From contig JBNKTK010000145.1 in NCBI GenBank assembly GCA_050298035.1, forward strand, positions 1 through 8,381: a stretch of 8,381 bases of DNA, in the 5' to 3' direction. Shown here one piece after another: positions 5,500 through 8,381 of this stretch. Source of the DNA: Gaoshiqia sp050298035 (GTDB lineage: Bacteria; Bacteroidota; Bacteroidia; Bacteroidales; Prolixibacteraceae). The notes under the pieces are model-generated. The model was not told the origin of the DNA and searched no databases. It worked only from the letters and a program-made list of their open reading frames with translations. Numbering within the stretch: position 1 is the stretch's first letter; every line of letters starts with the position of its first letter. A program made the translations under genes and the position numbers.

Positions 5500-6660
5500 T
5501 TATTCAAACATATCCCTCATCTTCTCGAAGAAGTTTTTATCTCCGGCTCCCGGAGTTTGTTGGAAATTGGGGGATTGCTGTAATTTTTCCAGTATTTTCC
5601 GTTCTTCTGCTGTGATCTTTTTAGGCGCCCAGGCATGGATGCGGACAAGTAAATCGCCCTTTCCATAACCATTAATATCAGGTAGCCCTTTCCCTCTCAA
5701 ACGAAGGATTTTTTCGGGCTGTGTGCCTGGTTCAATCTTAACTTTTACCTTGCTGTCAACCGTCGGGATTTCAGAAGTTGTCCCCAGTATGAAATCAGGC
5801 ATGCTCAAAAATAAATTGTAGATCAGGTTGTTCCCGTCCCTGATTAAGTCAGGGTGCGATTCTTCCTGGATGACAACAAGCAAGTCCCCGTTAATTCCGC
5901 CACGTCGTCCGGCATTTCCTTTTCCCGAAACATTCAGTTGCATGCCTTCGCCAACACCGGCGGGAATTTTAATGCTGACAACCTCTTCTCCCCGAACCAG
6001 GCCTTCACCATGACAGCTTGTACATTTATTTTTGATGATCTGGCCTTCTCCGTTACAAGAGGGACAGGTTGATGTTGTTTGCATTTGTCCCAGAAGCGTG
6101 TTGGTGATCCGTGTTACATGTCCGCTTCCGTGGCAGGTAGAACAGGTTGTGAAATCAGATCCCCCGGCGGCACCGCTACCATGACAAGTGTCGCAGATAA
6201 CGTACTTTTTGAGTTTCAGTTTTTTCTCAACACCGTTGGCAATATCAGAGAGGCTTAGCGATACTTTTACGCGCAAATCGGAACCGCGGTGTACACGTCG
6301 TCCCTGGCTGCGGGAGCTTCCGAATCCGCCAAAACCACTAAATCCACCGCCAAAACCACCACCAAAGATATCGCCGAACATGGAGAAAATATCATCCATC
6401 GACATATCATGCTGGCTGAAACCTCCTGCTCCATTCCCCATACCGGCATGGCCAAACTGGTCGTAGCGTTGTTTTTTTTGCGGATTGCTCAGCACTTCAT
6501 ACGCTTCAGCTGCTTCCTTGAATTTTTCCTCCGCTTCTTTATCTCCCGGGTTTTTATCCGGATGAAACTGGATGGCTTTTTTCCGGTAAGCTTTCTTTAT
6601 CTCTTCTGCCGACGCATCTTTGCTTACGCCCAAAATTTCGTAAAAATCTCTTTTAGTCAT
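5500..6660 (-). CDS. dnaJ: Chaperone protein DnaJ (Hsp40, type I)
   Basis: DnaJ is the cytoplasmic co-chaperone that delivers unfolded clients to DnaK and stimulates its ATPase. The protein has 386 residues, the usual type I length. The J domain covers about residues 4-70, with the essential HPD at 33-35 and the QKKQRYDQFGHAG end. A Gly/Phe-rich linker follows (about 73-116, with FGGGFGGGFSGFGGFG). The zinc domain has all four CxxCxGxG repeats: CDTCHGSG (156-163), CSTCHGSG (173-180), CPSCNGEG (199-206) and CTSCHGEG (213-220). The C-terminal substrate-binding domains run from about 224 to 345, including LRLRGKGLPD. All key residues are present. It starts 20 bases after the grpE stop and forms an operon with it. 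The stop is TAA at 5502-5500, followed by a terminator. Confidence 0.98.
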   Translation of the reverse strand: MTKRDFYEILGVSKDASAEEIKKAYRKKAIQFHPDKNPGDKEAEEKFKEAAEAYEVLSNPQKKQRYDQFGHAGMGNGAGGFSQHDMSMDDIFSMFGDIFGGGFGGGFSGFGGFGSSRSQGRRVHRGSDLRVKVSLSLSDIANGVEKKLKLKKYVICDTCHGSGAAGGSDFTTCSTCHGSGHVTRITNTLLGQMQTTSTCPSCNGEGQIIKNKCTSCHGEGLVRGEEVVSIKIPAGVGEGMQLNVSGKGNAGRRGGINGDLLVVIQEESHPDLIRDGNNLIYNLFLSMPDFILGTTSEIPTVDSKVKVKIEPGTQPEKILRLRGKGLPDINGYGKGDLLVRIHAWAPKKITAEERKILEKLQQSPNFQQTPGAGDKNFFEKMRDMFE

Positions 6661-6680
6661 GCTTTTACAAGGTTTTAAGA

Positions 6681-7268
6681 TTATTCACCAATTACGACTT
6701 TGGCAAAGCGAATAACCTTTTCATTAAGCAGGTATCCCTTTTGAATGACATCAACTACTTTCCCTTTTAACTCTTCTGTAGGAGCAGGGATTTTCGTAAT
6801 TGCTTCATGCAGGTCGGTATCAAAGTCTTTTTCTTTTGCTTCAATTTCTTTGACACCATTTTGTTTTAGGAAATCCTGAAATTTATTATAAATCAATGTG
6901 ATGCCTTGCTTTAGTGTGTATTCGTCTTCAATGTCACCAAAAGCAGTCAGGGCACGCTCAAAATCATCAATTACCGGGAGGATGTTCAATAAAACAGTTT
7001 CGCCTCCGGACTTCATCAGTTCCATTTTTTCTTTCAGGGTACGTTTGCGGAAGTTGTCAAATTCGGCCTGCAGACGAATATGCTTGTCTTTTATCTCCGC
7101 AAGTTCTCCTTCCAGTTTCTCAATTTTTTCGTGAGACTTATCTTTTTTCGACTTCTTTTCGTCTTTTTTATGTTCTTGTTTAGCAGGTTCTTCCTGAGCT
7201 GATTGTGTTGTTTCTTTTACTGCTTCAGCACTCTGATCTTGTTCGTTTATTGTTTTTTCCTCTGCCAT
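6681..7268 (-). CDS. grpE: Nucleotide exchange factor GrpE
   Basis: GrpE is the cytoplasmic exchange factor that releases ADP from DnaK, completing the DnaK-DnaJ-GrpE cycle. The protein has 195 residues. The first 45 are low-complexity and rich in Glu, Lys and Gln (for example KKDEKKSKKDKSHEK). A long coiled-coil helix follows (about 46-90, with QAEFDNFRKRTLKEK), then a four-helix region with LLNILPVIDDFERAL (93-107). The C-terminal beta domain carries the family signature VVDVIQKGYLLNEKVIRFAKV (171-191). The ATG at 7268-7266 gives the usual acidic N-terminus. dnaJ follows after 20 bases, the common grpE-dnaJ pairing of Bacteroidota, and dnaK is not in the window. The upstream gap 7269-7371 has no CIRCE element of the HrcA type. 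Confidence 0.97.
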   Translation of the reverse strand: MAEEKTINEQDQSAEAVKETTQSAQEEPAKQEHKKDEKKSKKDKSHEKIEKLEGELAEIKDKHIRLQAEFDNFRKRTLKEKMELMKSGGETVLLNILPVIDDFERALTAFGDIEDEYTLKQGITLIYNKFQDFLKQNGVKEIEAKEKDFDTDLHEAITKIPAPTEELKGKVVDVIQKGYLLNEKVIRFAKVVIGE

Positions 7269-7332
7269 TTTTTAATAAATTTTACATTAACGCACTGTCT
7301 GTTTACAAAAATGTTGCCACCGGGAAATAAGG

Positions 7333-7360
7333 GACATTTTGACATTTATTTCTCCGGAGA
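7333..7360. promoter_or_regulatory. Possible operator region upstream of grpE-dnaJ
   Basis: Two features stand close together 65-93 bases before the grpE ATG: a direct repeat of GACAT at 7333-7337 and 7341-7345 (plus strand), and a perfect 10-base palindrome TCTCCGGAGA at 7351-7360. A heat-shock regulator site is an attractive reading given the operon, but neither motif is one I can assign to a named regulator. Confidence 0.3.
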
Positions 7361-7371
7361 GCTGCCAAAAA

Positions 7372-7407
7372 TATAAAAAAGAAAGGCAGCACTGCGGGTA
7401 CTGCCTT
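7372..7407 (-). terminator. Intrinsic terminator after the thioredoxin-like gene
   Basis: On the minus strand AAGGCAGTAC (7407-7398) pairs with GTGCTGCCTT (7392-7383), 10 pairs including one G-U, around the 5-base loop CCGCA. A T-rich tail, TCTTTTTTATA, follows. It lies 22 bases after the stop of the gene at 7430-7954 and isolates it from grpE. Confidence 0.88.
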
Positions 7408-7429
7408 GAAAATATTCAGTTTAAACCAA

Positions 7430-7954
7430 TTATTTAAGCAATTGTTCAAGTGCACGTTCCAGATTTGGCCCCCGAAGATTTCGGGCGATAATAACGCCAT
7501 TGCCATCTATCAGAAAGTTTGACGGGATACTTCGCACACCGTAGATCAAAGCATATTTCGAGCTCCAATATCGCAAATCACTGACATGGTTTTCCCAAAT
7601 AAGCTTGTCATCCAGGATGGCTTTCTGCCAGGCATCCTGATTCCGGTCAAGCGAGACACTAAATACCGTGAACCCTTTTCCGTTTTTAAATTTTTGATCT
7701 TTGTATTTGTTGTATGCTGCAACCACAGTTGGGTTTTCCCTACGGCAGGGACCACACCACGAAGCCCAAAAATCGATCAGTACCAGCTTCCCTTTCAGGT
7801 CAGAAAGTTTGAGTACCTCTCCTGTCATTGATTTTTCTGCGATCTCCGGCGCTTTTTCTCCGATATTGGTTCCTGTTTTTACATCGTCTCCGGCTTTTGC
7901 CTGGGCAATAAATGCGGTCACAGCCAGCAGAACGATGAATATTTTCTGTTTCAT
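7430..7954 (-). CDS. Exported TlpA/ResA-like thioredoxin-fold oxidoreductase
   Basis: The product is a 174-residue periplasmic protein of the TlpA/ResA-like (AhpC-TSA/Redoxin) thioredoxin group. The N-terminus is a Sec signal peptide: MKQK, a hydrophobic core IFIVLLAVTAFIAQ, and a likely cleavage after AKA near residue 21. No lipobox Cys is visible. The mature part has the redox-active WASWCGPCRRENP with Cys67 and Cys70, preceded by LKGKLVLIDF (53-62), and the cis-proline loop GVRSIPSNFLID with Pro144. A central insert (about 85-130) is typical of the TlpA type. Such proteins reduce disulphides in the periplasm, for example during cytochrome c maturation, but the partner cannot be told here. 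It appears monocistronic, with its own terminator. A domain fragment of a larger redoxin is unlikely because start, signal and stop are all present. Confidence 0.9.
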   Translation of the reverse strand: MKQKIFIVLLAVTAFIAQAKAGDDVKTGTNIGEKAPEIAEKSMTGEVLKLSDLKGKLVLIDFWASWCGPCRRENPTVVAAYNKYKDQKFKNGKGFTVFSVSLDRNQDAWQKAILDDKLIWENHVSDLRYWSSKYALIYGVRSIPSNFLIDGNGVIIARNLRGPNLERALEQLLK

Positions 7955-7985
7955 ATTGAATTATTTAAATAGCTAAACTGTCTGA

Positions 7986-7993
7986 CAAGTATA
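7986..7993 (-). promoter_or_regulatory. Possible -7 promoter element of the thioredoxin-like gene
   Basis: TATACTTG on the minus strand (7993-7986) fits the Bacteroidota TAnnTTTG element with one mismatch and is identical to the -7 element proposed for the his operon. Transcription would begin near 7980, leaving about 25 bases before the ATG at 7954. No TTTG is found 19-21 bases upstream, so the call is weak. Confidence 0.4.
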
Positions 7994-8066
7994 ACAAAAA
8001 ACAGAGTACATGTTTTTATGTTGCCTTTTAGTTTTAGAAACATTAACAAATTCAGTTTGGTAAAGA

Positions 8067-8381
8067 TCAGTCAATCCGGGTGATAGCAGCACCAATAGCA
8101 TTTAGCCGGACGTCGATCTGTTCGTATCCGCGATCGATTTGTTCAATATTGAAAATCTTGCTTTTTCCCTGGGCCGACAATGCTGCAATCAGCAAAGCTA
8201 CTCCGGCGCGGATATCGGGAGAGGTCATTGTTGTCCCGCGTAGCTGGTACTTTTTATTGAGGCCAATGACTGTTGCCCGGTGCGGATCGCACAGAATGAT
8301 TTGTGCTCCCATGTCGATTAACTTATCCACAAAGAACAGTCGGCTTTCGAACATCTTTTGGTGAATGAGCACACTACCTTT
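8067..8381 (-). CDS. murA: UDP-N-acetylglucosamine 1-carboxyvinyltransferase, C-terminal part (MurA)
   Basis: The last 104 codons plus the TGA stop (8069-8067) are present, and the gene enters from the right edge. MurA transfers enolpyruvate from PEP to UDP-GlcNAc, the first committed step of peptidoglycan synthesis, in the cytoplasm. The visible part matches the end of the EPT domain: HQKMFESRLFFVDKLIDMGA, followed by the segment with LRGTTMTSPDIRAGVALLIAAL, which contains the conserved substrate-binding Arg of the DLRAS-like motif, then IDRGYEQIDVRLNAIGA near the C-terminus. An apparent GTG start at 8372 is internal, because the frame stays open to the edge and the residues before it fit the family. 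The related enolpyruvyl enzyme AroA lacks the FESRLFF and DRGYE wording, so MurA is favoured. No clear terminator is seen in the 112 bases that follow it. Confidence 0.95.
   Translation of the reverse strand, partial: KGSVLIHQKMFESRLFFVDKLIDMGAQIILCDPHRATVIGLNKKYQLRGTTMTSPDIRAGVALLIAALSAQGKSKIFNIEQIDRGYEQIDVRLNAIGAAITRID

Noticed and set aside
7366..7373. TATTTTTG as the -7 element of a grpE promoter
   Set aside because: It matches TAnnTTTG but lies in the T tail of the preceding terminator and has no TTTG 19-21 bases upstream, so a chance match is likely.
8067..8372. Stand-alone 101-residue protein from a GTG at 8372
   Set aside because: The frame is open to the window edge and the sequence is the C-terminal end of MurA, so this is a partial gene and not a small one.

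Overview
All genes recognised here lie on the minus strand, so transcription runs from high to low coordinates. The window is ordinary chromosomal core sequence from a member of the Bacteroidota. This is supported by the protein sequences (an IGPD-type HisB with a HAD domain, long-form HisG, a TlpA-like lipid/periplasmic thioredoxin, a MurA ending typical of the phylum), the lack of Shine-Dalgarno motifs before starts, and a promoter with the Bacteroidota TTTG / TAnnTTTG layout. A marine or anaerobic lineage such as the Marinilabiliales is plausible but is only an impression from protein wording.

Reading in the direction of transcription: the C-terminal end of murA (8381-8067), then a monocistronic exported TlpA-like thioredoxin gene (7954-7430) with its own intrinsic terminator, then the chaperone operon grpE-dnaJ (7268-5500) closed by a strong terminator at about 5474-5431. 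A 352-base gap follows. It holds the control region of the histidine operon: a promoter (5343-5312), a 20-codon leader peptide containing three His codons (5292-5230), mutually exclusive RNA hairpins, and an intrinsic terminator (5192-5161) just before hisG. The operon then runs hisG (5147-4287), an EamA/DMT-family membrane transporter (4274-3375), hisD (3378-2080), a four-helix-bundle 23S-intervening-sequence-type protein (2041-1685), hisC (1623-592) and the first 162 codons of hisB (487-1, cut by the window edge).

HisG starts the pathway (ATP + PRPP), HisB carries two middle steps (dehydratase and phosphatase), HisC is the aminotransferase between them, and HisD performs the final two oxidations to histidine. 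The leader looks like classical ribosome-stalling attenuation: stalling on His codons leaves an antiterminator segment free, while finishing the leader peptide covers it and allows termination.

Three things interrupt the standard his gene order. The transporter overlaps hisD by four bases (ATGA), so it is translationally coupled. The four-helix-bundle gene is flanked by long imperfect inverted arms built from 10-base units, one arm overlapping the 3' end of hisD. A 68-base AT-rich palindromic element sits between hisC and hisB. No CRISPR array, tRNA, rRNA, transposase or phage gene is visible.
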